DNA of 64,000 nt from NCBI RefSeq assembly GCF_040045035.1, contig NZ_JBDZDS010000006.1:186001-250000 (forward strand), given 5' to 3'. The notes beneath the pieces were generated by a model. The model was given only the letters and a program-made list of their open reading frames with translations. It did not search any database and was not told where the DNA came from. Numbering within the stretch: position 1 is the stretch's first letter; each line of letters starts with the position of its first letter. Source of the DNA: Pseudaminobacter sp040045035. GTDB lineage: Bacteria; Pseudomonadota; Alphaproteobacteria; Rhizobiales; Rhizobiaceae. The position numbers were made by a program, and so were the translations under genes. This document shows, piece by piece, positions 1 to 10,646 of this stretch.

Positions 1-725
1 AAGCGGATGCGGAAGCGACGGTTTTCGCGACCCTTCTTCTCGATCTTGCCGATATGGATCTCACCGACCTCGCCAGTGCTGCGCACATGCGTGCCGCCGC
101 AGGGCTGGCTGTCGACCGAACCCTTGTCGCCGATGCAGACCAGCCGGATCTGACCATTGCCAGTGGGCGGCCTGACATTCTTGGACTTCACGAGGCCAGG
201 ATTGGCGGCAAGCTCATCGTCCGAGATCAACTGCGTGAACACCGGATGGTCGGCAGCGACCAGCTCCATCAGCCGCGCCGTAACCTCTTCCTTGGTGAAG
301 CCCGTATCGGGCAAGTCGAAATCGACGCGCGAATCGTCCTCGGCCACCGACGCGCCGGTGATCGGGAACGGGCAGATGACGGTGAGCAGGTGGCAGGCCG
401 TGTGCATACGCATGAGCAAGTGCCGGCGCGGCCAGTCGATCGCGAGCGCCAGCCGTTCACCCGGCCCCGGCAGCGGCTGCCCGGCCGCCGGAACGTGGAT
501 GATCTCGTTCTTGGTCTCGCCCGTGATGGTGGCCGCGATCGCGATGCGGCTGCCGTCGGCCCGGGTCAGGAAGCCGGTGTCGCCGGGCTGGCCGCCGGAG
601 GTGGCATAGAAGATCGTGCGGTCGAGGATGATGCCGCCGCGTTCGTTGACGGCGACAACCGCCGCCTCCGCTTCAGCTAGATAGGCGTCGTCGCGGAAGA
701 TTGCGTGGGTGGTATGGGCCATCAT
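1..725 (-). CDS. Alanyl-tRNA editing protein (AlaX-type), cut at left edge
   Basis: About 240 residues are visible. The family is a free-standing editing domain that hydrolyses tRNA(Ala) mischarged with Ser or Gly in the cytoplasm. The sequence shows the AlaRS-editing pattern: an N-terminal part with DRTIFYATSGGQPGD, a His pair in MRMHTACHLL, and a C-terminal zinc-site stretch with DSQPCGGTHVRSTGEV. It starts at 725 (ATG overlapping the stop of the cysteine synthase gene as ATGA) or at the next ATG at 722. The overlap implies translational coupling with the upstream cysteine synthase gene. The reading frame is still open at base 1 but close to the usual end of the family, so few residues are missing. 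Confidence 0.9.
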   Translation of the reverse strand, partial: MMAHTTHAIFRDDAYLAEAEAAVVAVNERGGIILDRTIFYATSGGQPGDTGFLTRADGSRIAIAATITGETKNEIIHVPAAGQPLPGPGERLALAIDWPRRHLLMRMHTACHLLTVICPFPITGASVAEDDSRVDFDLPDTGFTKEEVTARLMELVAADHPVFTQLISDDELAANPGLVKSKNVRPPTGNGQIRLVCIGDKGSVDSQPCGGTHVRSTGEVGEIHIGKIEKKGRENRRFRIR

Positions 726-1756
726 GCTACTGCCTCGTAGGGCACCGGGATGTCGGTCTGGCGGTCCATCCATTCGGGGATCGGCAGGTCCTTGGTGCGC
801 AGGAATTCCGGGTTGAACAGCTTCGACTGGTAGCGCGTGCCGTAATCGCACAGCACGGTTACGATGGTATGGCCGGGGCCCAGCTCGCGCGCCAGCCGGA
901 TGGCGCCGGCGATGTTGATGCCGGTCGACCCGCCGAGGCAAAGCCCCTCCTCCTGCACCAGGTCAAAGATGATCGGCAGCGCTTCGGCGTCCGGAATCTG
1001 GTAGGAGAAGTCGGGCGAAAAACCCTCCAAGTTGGCCGTGATGCGCCCCTGCCCGATACCCTCGGTGATGGAACTGCCTTCGGACTTCAGTTCGCCGGTG
1101 GTGTAGTAGCTGTAGAGCGCCGCGCCCAGCGGGTCGGCGAGCGCGATCTTCACCGCCTTGTTCTTTTCCTTCAGGCCTGCCGCGACGCCGGCCAGCGTGC
1201 CGCCGGTGCCCACCGCCGAGACGAAGCCGTCGACCTTGCCTTCGGTCTGCTTCCAGATCTCCTGCGCCGTGGTGCGCATGTGACCGTCGCGGTTGGCGAT
1301 ATTGTCGAACTGGTTTGCCCAGATCGCGCCGTGCGGGTCGCTCTTGGCCAGTTGCTCGGCGAGCCTGCCCGAAACCTTCACGTAGTTGTTCGGGTTCTTG
1401 TAAGGCACCGCCGGGACCTCGATCAGTTCCGCGCCGAGCAAGCGCAGCGCGTCCTTCTTTTCCTGGCTTTGCGTGTCGGGGATGACGATGACGGTGCGAT
1501 AGCCGAGCGCCTTGGCGACCACGGTGAGCCCGATGCCGGTGTTGCCGGCCGTACCCTCGACGATGACGCCACCCGGCTTGAGCAGGCCCTTCTGCTCGGC
1601 ATCCTGGATGATAAACAGGCCGGCGCGGTCCTTTACCGACTGCCCCGGGTTCATGAACTCGGCCTTGCCGAGGATTTCGCAGCCGGTTTCCTCCGAGGCG
1701 CGCCTGAGCCTGATCAGCGGCGTATTGCCGATTACATCGATCACCGAACGATACAT
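722..1756 (-). CDS. Cysteine synthase family protein (PLP-dependent)
   Basis: 344 residues, fold type II PLP enzyme making cysteine from O-acetylserine and sulfide, or a cystathionine-beta-synthase-like relative. The lysine that binds PLP is in the early NPGQSVKDRA motif. The phosphate-binding GTAGNTGIGL loop follows at about residues 68-77 and a glycine-rich GTGGTLAG loop sits near residue 185. Length is slightly above the usual CysK (about 310-325), with an extra C-terminal tail. It is the first gene of a two-gene minus-strand unit with the AlaX-type gene, overlapping by 4 bases. The exact paralogue class (CysK, CysM or CBS-like) cannot be settled by eye. Confidence 0.88.
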   Translation of the reverse strand: MYRSVIDVIGNTPLIRLRRASEETGCEILGKAEFMNPGQSVKDRAGLFIIQDAEQKGLLKPGGVIVEGTAGNTGIGLTVVAKALGYRTVIVIPDTQSQEKKDALRLLGAELIEVPAVPYKNPNNYVKVSGRLAEQLAKSDPHGAIWANQFDNIANRDGHMRTTAQEIWKQTEGKVDGFVSAVGTGGTLAGVAAGLKEKNKAVKIALADPLGAALYSYYTTGELKSEGSSITEGIGQGRITANLEGFSPDFSYQIPDAEALPIIFDLVQEEGLCLGGSTGINIAGAIRLARELGPGHTIVTVLCDYGTRYQSKLFNPEFLRTKDLPIPEWMDRQTDIPVPYEAVA

Positions 1757-2143
1757 GGGAAAATTCCTTATCTTTCGACCACGACACTAAAAACCGCGGA
1801 CCTGGCTTTCAAGGCATGAAATTGCGTGCTCCAGAGGCAAAGCGGCACCGCGTTGCCCGGGTGCCATTCCCTTCATGCCGTCATCCCCCCGGATACGGCG
1901 CCGGAAGACTTGGACCTGAACCCTCTGCAAAAGTGGAAAGTCCGATGTTTTCGAGCACATCGCAGGCTCGGCGTTCCTTGCTGCGTTGCTGCCCGACGCC
2001 TATGCGCGACGCGATCTCTTCATGCGCGAGTTGCTGGAAGACTTGGCCCATCCATTTGACACAGATGCTGATCTCCTGCCCCTTTTCATGGCAGACCGAG
2101 AAGGGTAGTTAGACCCATCGAGCGGGGAAGAACGAGTCATCTC
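1757..2143. other. Intergenic gap with a protein-like stretch lacking a start
   Basis: No intact gene. On the plus strand about 1944-2108 reads as about 55 protein-like codons (DVFEHIAGSAFLAALLPDAY, then a second half ending MADREG) before a TAG. The frame is closed upstream by a TGA and has no good start codon, so it looks like a decayed or unrecognised remnant. The divergent promoters for the cysteine synthase gene and the SDR gene should lie here, but I see no convincing boxes. Confidence 0.35.
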
Positions 2144-2965
2144 ATGGCAGCACTCTACCGGGCCGATCCGAGAGACGGCGTGGCATGGATTACCGGTGCC
2201 AGCACGGGTATAGGTCGCGCCCTCGCACTCGACCTTGTGGCCGAGGGGTATACGGTCGCGACTACATCGCGCGATGAGGACCGCCTCCACACCCTGATCG
2301 AAGAGACGGCCGGGATGCCGGGCCGCGTCGTGGTGTTTCCGTGCGACGTGACCGACGAAACAGCCATGAGGAACACCGCCGCCGCGATCGAACGGGAGGC
2401 CGGCGAGATCGCCTTGGCAATCTTCAACGCAGGAAACTATTTTCCCACGCGTGGCGAACGGCTCGACGCCCTGAACATCATCAGCACCTTCGACATCAAC
2501 CTGTTCGGGGTTCTTTACGGGCTGGTGCCGGTGGTGGATCGAATGCGGCACCGCGGATATGGACACGTGGTTCTGGTGGGCTCGGCCTCGTCCTATTTCG
2601 GCTGGCCCTCCGCCGGCGCCTACGGCGCGTCGAAGGCTGCCTTGAACAATCTGGCCGAAGCGCTGAAGCACGATTTCGACAAGATGAACATCCGTCTGCA
2701 GGTCGTGAATCCGGGCTTCGTAGCCACGCCCCTGACGGAACGGGCCAATGTTTCCATGCCGGCGCTGATGCCCGTCGAGCGCGCTTCGAGGCGCATGGCG
2801 CAGGCCATTCGCAGCGGCGGTTTCGAGACCAGCTTTCCGCGCCGGTTCACGCTCTGGCTGAAACTGCTGCGCATGCTGCCCTTCGAACTGCGTTTCTGGT
2901 TCATCCATAAGGTCACGGGCTGGAGGGAGCGGCCCATGGCCTCCGGACGCAAGCTGCGCGATTGA
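2144..2965 (+). CDS. SDR family NAD(P)-dependent oxidoreductase
   Basis: 273 residues, classical short-chain dehydrogenase/reductase. It has the nucleotide-binding TGASTGIG loop at residues 18-25, a conserved NAG (residues 92-94 region), a catalytic Ser in VLVGSASS, and Tyr/Lys in the YGASK active site. The C-terminal 50 residues are Arg/Leu/Phe-rich and may associate with membrane or lipid substrates, but the substrate cannot be inferred. The gene stands alone, with an opposing gene to its left and a hydrolase gene about 70 bases downstream on the same strand. Confidence 0.88.
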   Translation: MAALYRADPRDGVAWITGASTGIGRALALDLVAEGYTVATTSRDEDRLHTLIEETAGMPGRVVVFPCDVTDETAMRNTAAAIEREAGEIALAIFNAGNYFPTRGERLDALNIISTFDINLFGVLYGLVPVVDRMRHRGYGHVVLVGSASSYFGWPSAGAYGASKAALNNLAEALKHDFDKMNIRLQVVNPGFVATPLTERANVSMPALMPVERASRRMAQAIRSGGFETSFPRRFTLWLKLLRMLPFELRFWFIHKVTGWRERPMASGRKLRD

Positions 2966-3035
2966 CTGGCCCAACATTCGGCTCGGTCGTCAAAAGACGC
3001 TTGGCGCGGAATCCGGAAATCTATAGGTCAGAGGT

Positions 3036-4058
3036 GTGATTCGGCCCGCGCAAGGCGGCCGTTCGGCTTCTGGAGGGCTCGCCTTGGGGCGCCGCATCGT
3101 GATTGGCATCTTGGTCTTGCTTGCCGCCATCGTGGTCCTGTTTCTCGCCGGGCCGCGCGTGACGGTCGACACGCGCGTCACCTTCGACCCCAGCCTCATC
3201 GGCGACGACCCGGAAGCCTATCTCGAGCGCACCGAAGGCAAGGTGGCAGGCATTCGCGAAGGGCTTGAGAAGGAGATCGTCTGGGCCAAGCCGCTTATCC
3301 ACGCGAAGACGCCGATCTCTATCGTCTACATTCACGGCTTTTCCGCCTCTAAGGCCGAGGTGCGCCCCCTGCCCGACGAAGTCGCCGAAGCCCTCGATGC
3401 CAACCTGTTCTACACCCGCCTGACAGGCCACGGGCAAGATGGAGCAGCGATGGGCACGGCGACGGTCAACGACTGGATCAACGACTATGCCGAGGCCATC
3501 GCCATCGGTCGCGAGATCGGCGACAAGGTCGTCGTCATCGCCACTTCAACGGGGGCAGCGCTGGCTGTCCAGGCCGCGGCCGAACACGGGGCCTCGGACG
3601 GCGTTGCCGCCATGGCGCTGATCTCCCCCAATTTCGGTGTCCGGGCTGCCGGTGCAGAAATCCTGACCATGCCCTGGGGAAAGCAGATCGCCGAACTGGT
3701 GGCGGGCAAGGAGCGCAGCTTCCAGCCGCACAATGCACTTGAGGAAAAATTCTGGACGACGCGCTATCCAATCAGCGCTACCCTGCCGATGGCCGCGCTG
3801 ACCAAGCTCGCCAGTGAAGCGCCGGTCGAAAACATCAAGATACCCGCCCTGTTCATCTTCTCAGACCTGGATCGGATCACTCGCCAGGACCTGACGCGCG
3901 AGATCGCGGCGCGCTGGGGCGGCTATCACGAACTGGTGCCGGTCGAGACCTCCGGCGATCCCGACAACCACGTCATAGCCGGCGACGTGATGTCACCGTC
4001 CACCTCGAAAGTCCTCGCGCAACGGATCGAGGTCTGGATCAAGGCCGTGGTGCAGTAG
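3036..4058 (+). CDS. Membrane-anchored alpha/beta hydrolase
   Basis: 340 residues from a GTG start. Residues 20-42 form one hydrophobic segment after a basic stretch, so the enzyme is probably anchored facing the periplasm. The alpha/beta-hydrolase core includes an oxyanion HGFSAS motif, a nucleophile elbow TSTGAA, an acid in FSDLDRI and a C-terminal His in DNHVIAG. This resembles the carboxylesterase/monoacylglycerol-lipase class; the substrate is unknown. A strong hairpin terminator follows the stop codon immediately. Confidence 0.82.
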   Translation: MIRPAQGGRSASGGLALGRRIVIGILVLLAAIVVLFLAGPRVTVDTRVTFDPSLIGDDPEAYLERTEGKVAGIREGLEKEIVWAKPLIHAKTPISIVYIHGFSASKAEVRPLPDEVAEALDANLFYTRLTGHGQDGAAMGTATVNDWINDYAEAIAIGREIGDKVVVIATSTGAALAVQAAAEHGASDGVAAMALISPNFGVRAAGAEILTMPWGKQIAELVAGKERSFQPHNALEEKFWTTRYPISATLPMAALTKLASEAPVENIKIPALFIFSDLDRITRQDLTREIAARWGGYHELVPVETSGDPDNHVIAGDVMSPSTSKVLAQRIEVWIKAVVQ

Positions 4059-4066
4059 TCCAAAAG

Positions 4067-4099
4067 AAAGCGGCCGGAGCTTTGCTCCGGCCGCTTTTG
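4067..4099. terminator. Bidirectional intrinsic terminator
   Basis: A 14-bp perfect stem (arms 4067-4080 and 4084-4097) with a 3-base loop, A-rich on one side and T-rich on the other. It sits between convergent genes (hydrolase and helicase) and can serve both. Confidence 0.9.
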
Positions 4100-4121
4100 T
4101 CTTCGCTGGATTTGGAACCGC

Positions 4122-5531
<1,410 letters not shown>

Positions 5532-5852
5532 ATTCGTTCTTCTTTCACGCGGCCTCGGCCGCAAGCTATGATCGCGGCAAGGCGCTACCTGCCGGCGAAA
5601 TCTATTTATGGAAACGACAAGGCGGCGAGCTCAAAAAAGCCCGCTCGGTTGCGCTGTCGTGCCCGCGAACCCCATGTCCGCAGGGCTTTTTCCCCGGTGA
5701 TCGCTCGATCAAGAAGGAGAAAGCAGACGCAACCTGTCCCATCTACGGGGAAAGCCGGAAGTCCGGCCCAAGCGCCTATGACGCCGCATATGAGCGATTT
5801 ATCCCAAAAAAGCAAACTAATTTATGTTGCAGCGCAAAATAAACGTGGTGCG

Positions 5853-6611
5853 TTACGCCGCGCGTTTGCGCGGATGATCGGAAACGATGCGATCGCGCCC
5901 CTGCTCCTTGGCTGCGTAAAGGTTCTCGTCGGCCCGTGCCATCAGCTCCTGCAAGCTCTGCCCGCTTTCGCGCACGGCGACGCCGACGCTGATCGTGACC
6001 GGAACGCCATCCAGGCAAACACCCAGCCCGGTATGCGCCAGCCTCCTGCGGATGCGCTCGGCAATCGCCAAGGCCGTCACAAGGTCGGCGTCCGCCAGGT
6101 AGATGCCGAACTCCTCCCCGCCGAGCCGGGCCGCCACGTCGCTGCCTCGAACGCAGCACGCGATGATTTCGCCCATTTCGCGCAGGACAGTGTCGCCCGC
6201 CGCGTGGCCGAAACGGTCGTTCAGCTTCTTGAAGTGGTCGACATCCACGTAGAGAAATGCGCCGCGCTCGTCGGCGGCCTTGGCTGCCTCGCATTCGCGA
6301 AAGAAGGTGCGCCGATTGCAGAGGCCGGTCAGATCATCAAGCCGTGCCACGCGGTCGAGCTCCACCGCCATCGCGCGCAACCTGGTGTTCTGGCCAAGAA
6401 AGAAATGGGCGAGCGGATATCCAACTAGCAAAACGATGATGCTGGTCAGGACGATGTCGAGCAGATAGCGGTCGGAAAAGAAGATGCCGTAGAAAATGGT
6501 CGTCAACAGGTCGGCGCCGACCAGCGCCAGGAACATGATCAGCGTGCTCTGCCGCAAAACCGACATCGCCTCGAATTTTCGCATAAGTGTGTTTGCGCGC
6601 ACCTCATCCAC
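5853..6611 (-). CDS. Membrane GGDEF diguanylate cyclase
   Basis: 252 residues. Two hydrophobic segments (about residues 20-42 and 50-72) are followed by a GGDEF domain with DDLTGLCNRR, DVDHFKKLND, an RLGGEEF active site and a C-terminal ADENLYAAK. It should make cyclic di-GMP from GTP at the inner membrane. The signature is GGEEF, which is normally active. No RxxD inhibitory site stands out before the signature (residues read VRGSD). No EAL domain. It sits alone between the helicase and the carbonic anhydrase genes; 5565-5852 holds no gene. Confidence 0.9.
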   Translation of the reverse strand: MDEVRANTLMRKFEAMSVLRQSTLIMFLALVGADLLTTIFYGIFFSDRYLLDIVLTSIIVLLVGYPLAHFFLGQNTRLRAMAVELDRVARLDDLTGLCNRRTFFRECEAAKAADERGAFLYVDVDHFKKLNDRFGHAAGDTVLREMGEIIACCVRGSDVAARLGGEEFGIYLADADLVTALAIAERIRRRLAHTGLGVCLDGVPVTISVGVAVRESGQSLQELMARADENLYAAKEQGRDRIVSDHPRKRAA

Positions 6612-6728
6612 CCCAAGCGATTTCGATGGCGCGCATATACCTCCAAATAGATAAGATTCAGTTCGGACCTGCCGCCAAATTTTTATTGATCGGCCTCGGC
6701 AGCCATATTGCTGTGGATAATTCGACGC

Positions 6729-7445
6729 CTATCCAGGGGTCAGGAAGCTCACCTCGCCCGTCCCTACATTGTGCATGGCCGCAACGATGCGCAACTCGCC
6801 CTTGTCGGTCAGGTCTTTCAGGATCGAGCTTCGCGACAGGAGGGCATCGATCGCCATCAGCGCGTTCGTCTCCGCCACGGCCTGGACAAGCCGGGCGTCC
6901 TTGGAGCTTCGCTCGCCGCCCTTTGCCACGGCCGCCACGGCAGGCTCGATACGCTCCAGAAGACCGGTCAGATTTCCGAGTTGGACGTCGTCGACAGCGC
7001 CTTTGATCGCACCGCATTCGGTATGACCGAGCACGACGATCGCGCGGGACCCGACAACCTTCGCGGCATATTCGAGGCTGCCGACAATGTCGTCGTTGAT
7101 CACATTGCCGGCGACGCGGACACAGAAAACGTCGCCAATGCGCTGGTCGAAGACGAGTTCGGGTGGCACCCGGGAATCCATGCACCCAACGATCGCCGCG
7201 AATGGCGCCTGTCCGCCGGCTGTTTGCTTGACCTGGGCCATCAGGTCGCAATTGATCGTCTTGCCGTCCACGAAGCGTTGGTTGCCGGCCTTCAGGAGCG
7301 CGATCGCCTCATCCGGAGCGACCTTCTTCTGTCGTTCTGGAGTAAACACGGCACAGTCGGATATTTGTGCGTGGCTCTCCGTAGCGGCAAATGTCGCGAC
7401 CGCGGCTAGCGGCAGGCAACGGCAAAAAAGACGACGAGTCAGCAT
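6729..7445 (-). CDS. Exported beta-class carbonic anhydrase
   Basis: 238 residues. Zinc enzyme interconverting CO2 and bicarbonate. Zinc ligands are in GCMDSRV and GHTECGAI, the two beta-CA signatures. The first 26 residues are a signal peptide beginning MLTRRLFCR with a hydrophobic core ending SHAQ. The twin Arg and folded metalloenzyme cargo suggest Tat export to the periplasm, but it is not a strict Tat consensus. Most rhizobial beta-CAs are cytoplasmic, so the leader is noteworthy. Single gene. Confidence 0.9.
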   Translation of the reverse strand: MLTRRLFCRCLPLAAVATFAATESHAQISDCAVFTPERQKKVAPDEAIALLKAGNQRFVDGKTINCDLMAQVKQTAGGQAPFAAIVGCMDSRVPPELVFDQRIGDVFCVRVAGNVINDDIVGSLEYAAKVVGSRAIVVLGHTECGAIKGAVDDVQLGNLTGLLERIEPAVAAVAKGGERSSKDARLVQAVAETNALMAIDALLSRSSILKDLTDKGELRIVAAMHNVGTGEVSFLTPG

Positions 7446-7566
7446 TGATCCCTCCCCCGGGATTGTAACAAAACCATGCCCGATCTTGTGTGCGCCGCAT
7501 CAACGACGCCAAGGCGAAGCGGCTTCATATTCGCCCAGGTTGCTTAACGTTGCGTCGCCACCATGC

Positions 7567-8823
7567 TCAAATGATCAGCTCGGCAAGTGTCTCATTGTCG
7601 GTGATGTCCTGATAGGCCCAGCCGGCATCATGGAAACGCTTCGCCAAAACCGCAAAATTGCGCGCGTCCTTGGTTTCGATGCCGATCAGGACCGAGCCGA
7701 AGTTGCGGGCAGACTTCTTCAGATACTCGAAGCGGGTGATGTCGTCGTCCGGGCCGAGCAGGCCGAGGAAATCCCTCAGCGCCCCGGGTCTTTGCGGGAA
7801 GCGGAAGACAAAATATTTCTTCAGCCCCTCGGATCGAAGCGCCCTCTCCTTCACGTCTGGCAACCGCTCAAAATCGAAATTGCCGCCTGAGATCACCAGC
7901 ACGATGGTCTTGCCCCTGAGCTCCTTCTTCGGGAAATCCTTGAGCGCGTCGATGGAAAGGGCGCCGGCGGGCTCCAGCACCACGCCCTCGATGTTGAGCA
8001 TTTCAATGATCGTGGCGCAAAGCCGGTTTTCCGGGACCAGCCGCACCGAGGCCTCGTCGAATTCCTTGAGGTGGCGAAAAGGCTCGCGCCCGATCTCGGC
8101 GACCGCCGCGCCGTCCACGAAATTGTCGACCTTGTCGAGTTTCACCCGCCGCCCCGATTGCAGTGCCTCCTTGAGGCTTGGCGCACCCAGCGGCTCGCAG
8201 AAGACGAAGCGCGTCGCTGCCCCCTTCTCGCGCAGATAATGCGTGACGCCTGCGGCAAGTCCGCCGCCGCCGATCGGCAAGAACACCATGTCGGGCTCGC
8301 GGCCGCCGGGCATCTGCGCGGCGATCTCGGCCGCCACGCTTGCCTGCCCTTCGATGATGTCCTTGTGGTCGAAGGGCGGCACCAGATGCGCGCCGGACGT
8401 TTCGGTGAATTCGATGGCCGCGCGGTAGCAGTCGTCGAAGAAGTCGCCGACAAGCCGAATTTCGACGAACTCGCCGCCAAACAGCCGCGTCTTGTCGATC
8501 TTCTGCTGCGGCGTGGTCACCGGCATGAACACGACGCCCTTCTTGCCGAAGTGACGGCAGACATAGGCAAAGCCCTGGGCGTGATTGCCGGCCGAGGCGC
8601 AGACGAACAGTTCAGCGGCGTTGCCGGCCGCCAGCGTCTTGCGGAAGAAGTTGAAGGCGCCGCGAATCTTGTACGAGCGAACCGGCGACAGGTCCTCGCG
8701 TTTGAGAAAGATGTGCGCCCCGGTCTTTCGCGACAGATAGGCGTTTTCCTGGAGCGGGGTCTCGGGGAACAGTTCGCGCACCGCGGCCGTTGCGGCATCG
8801 ACCCGTTCGACAAAATTGGTCAT
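7567..8823 (-). CDS. ilvA: Threonine ammonia-lyase (threonine dehydratase)
   Basis: 418 residues. PLP enzyme converting threonine to 2-oxobutanoate and ammonia, the first step toward isoleucine. PLP lysine in VRSYKIRGA, an ASAGNHAQG loop, and a glycine-rich PIGGGGLAAG loop. The C-terminal 90 residues (beginning FRFPQRPGALRDFL) form a single ACT-like regulatory domain, so this is the short form rather than the 510-residue E. coli-type enzyme with two. Divergent from trkH over a 250-base gap. Confidence 0.93.
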   Translation of the reverse strand: MTNFVERVDAATAAVRELFPETPLQENAYLSRKTGAHIFLKREDLSPVRSYKIRGAFNFFRKTLAAGNAAELFVCASAGNHAQGFAYVCRHFGKKGVVFMPVTTPQQKIDKTRLFGGEFVEIRLVGDFFDDCYRAAIEFTETSGAHLVPPFDHKDIIEGQASVAAEIAAQMPGGREPDMVFLPIGGGGLAAGVTHYLREKGAATRFVFCEPLGAPSLKEALQSGRRVKLDKVDNFVDGAAVAEIGREPFRHLKEFDEASVRLVPENRLCATIIEMLNIEGVVLEPAGALSIDALKDFPKKELRGKTIVLVISGGNFDFERLPDVKERALRSEGLKKYFVFRFPQRPGALRDFLGLLGPDDDITRFEYLKKSARNFGSVLIGIETKDARNFAVLAKRFHDAGWAYQDITDNETLAELII

Positions 8824-9073
8824 CGCACATTCGCTCCAGTCTAGAACCGCCGGGCCGCGTGGCAGGCTGCCCTTCGATCAGGCTTCATCACCAGGCCCGA
8901 CGGACAACAGGGGCGCGACAGGAAAACCGCGCACGCGGCTTACGACACAACGGTATGGTGAACGCTTGGTTACGCCTATTGCATATTCGGCCATATGAAG
9001 CCACTGTCCCGGCCTGCCGCTGTGCCGCCACATTCCGCGCCGGCGCCACGATAACTGGGGTCCCGATTTTTCC

Positions 9074-10531
9074 GTGAATAGAACCGCCGTTCGCGCCGCG
9101 ATCCACGTTGCCGCAATCTTCGCCATGTATCTGTCTGCCGCGATGCTGATTCCGGCAGCGACGGACCTCTATTACGGCAACAAGGACTGGCGGGTCTTCG
9201 CCTTTTCGGCCTTGTTCATGGGCGGCCTGGCGGCTGCCGTAGCCCTTGCGACGCAGGGAAGCCCCCCACAAGCGACAACCCGCTTCGGTTTCCTGTTGGT
9301 CAACCTGCTCTGGCTGACGCTGGCGATTGCGGGCGCGGTACCATTCTTCGCCTCGTCGCTCGAACTGAGCATTGCCGATGCGTTTTTCGAATCGGTCTCC
9401 GGCATCACCACCACGGGCTCAACCGTCATCAACGGTCTGGACAAGGCGCCGCCCGGACTTTTGCTGTGGCGTTCGCTGCTCACCTTCATAGGCGGTCTCG
9501 GCGTCATTGCGCTCGGCCTGTTCCTGCTGCCCTTCCTCAACATCGGTGGCGTCTCCTACTTCAAGATCGAATCGTCGGATATCGAAGACAGGCCGTTCGA
9601 GCGCTTCCATACCTTCGCCGTCAGCCTTATCGGCATCTATACTGCGCTGGTGGTCATCTGTGCCGTCTGCTACGCCGCTGCTGGCATGAGAGGCTTCGAC
9701 GCGATCAACCATGCCATGTCGACGCTTGCCACCGGCGGCATGTCGACCCATGACACTTCGTTTGCGCGCTATGCTGGCACTCCATCCATCCTTTGGATCG
9801 CCTCGCTGTTCATGTTCATCGGTGGCCTGCCGTTCTCGATCATGATCCTGTTCGTAGTGCGTGGACGCACAGACGCGCTACGGGATCCACAGATTCGGGT
9901 CTTCGCGGGCTATTGCATCGTCTTTGCGGTATCGGTGGCGATCTACCTGCGCGTGAAGCTGGGCATGCCTTTCTTCGAGGCCCTTACCCACTCGACCTTC
10001 AATTTCATGTCGATCATTACCACCACCGGCTTCGCCAGCGACGACTACACGCGCTGGGGACCGTTCGCGGTCGCGTGCCTGTTCGTTGCCACCTTCCTCG
10101 GCGGCTGCTCAGGCTCCACCACCGGCGGCATCAAAGCATACCGCTTCCTCGTCCTGTTCGAGCTGATGGGCAACGGTTTGCGCCGCCTGATCTACCCCAA
10201 CACGGTGCAGCCGGTACGCTATGGCGACCGCACCATCGACGAGGACATGCAGCGCAGCGTCGTGCTGTTCATGGCCGCCTTCTTCGTGTTGTGGGCGATC
10301 GCCACCATCCTTCTCTCGGCCACCGGCCTCGACCTCATGACCTCGATGACCGGCGCGCTGACCGCCCTGACCAATGTCGGCCCGGGCATGGGCGAGATCA
10401 TCGGACCGGTCGGCAACTTCGCCACGTTGCCGGATGTGGCGAAGTGGATTCTTTCCGCGGCCATGCTGCTTGGCCGGCTCGAGATCCTGGCCGTGTTCGT
10501 CGTATTCACGCCGACCTTCTGGGGGCGATGA
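9074..10531 (+). CDS. trkH: TrkH-family potassium uptake channel subunit
   Basis: 485 residues from GTG. Inner-membrane K+ translocating subunit working with the TrkA regulator (trkA is not in this window). Four selectivity-loop repeats are visible: SGITTTGST, STLATGGMST, SIITTTGFAS and ALTNVGPGMG. About ten hydrophobic segments surround them. It ends GRLEILAVFVVFTPTFW, as TrkH proteins do. Single plus-strand gene followed by the lipoprotein hydrolase about 115 bases on. Confidence 0.94.
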   Translation: MNRTAVRAAIHVAAIFAMYLSAAMLIPAATDLYYGNKDWRVFAFSALFMGGLAAAVALATQGSPPQATTRFGFLLVNLLWLTLAIAGAVPFFASSLELSIADAFFESVSGITTTGSTVINGLDKAPPGLLLWRSLLTFIGGLGVIALGLFLLPFLNIGGVSYFKIESSDIEDRPFERFHTFAVSLIGIYTALVVICAVCYAAAGMRGFDAINHAMSTLATGGMSTHDTSFARYAGTPSILWIASLFMFIGGLPFSIMILFVVRGRTDALRDPQIRVFAGYCIVFAVSVAIYLRVKLGMPFFEALTHSTFNFMSIITTTGFASDDYTRWGPFAVACLFVATFLGGCSGSTTGGIKAYRFLVLFELMGNGLRRLIYPNTVQPVRYGDRTIDEDMQRSVVLFMAAFFVLWAIATILLSATGLDLMTSMTGALTALTNVGPGMGEIIGPVGNFATLPDVAKWILSAAMLLGRLEILAVFVVFTPTFWGR

Positions 10532-10646
10532 CCGGGTCCGTCTCCCGGACGCAACAGCCGACGGCGGCAGTGGACAGCGCGTTATGCTCGTCTGGACCGC
10601 GCCATCGGCAGCCGGTATCAGGAACGCCGTGAGTGGGGCGGAGCAT

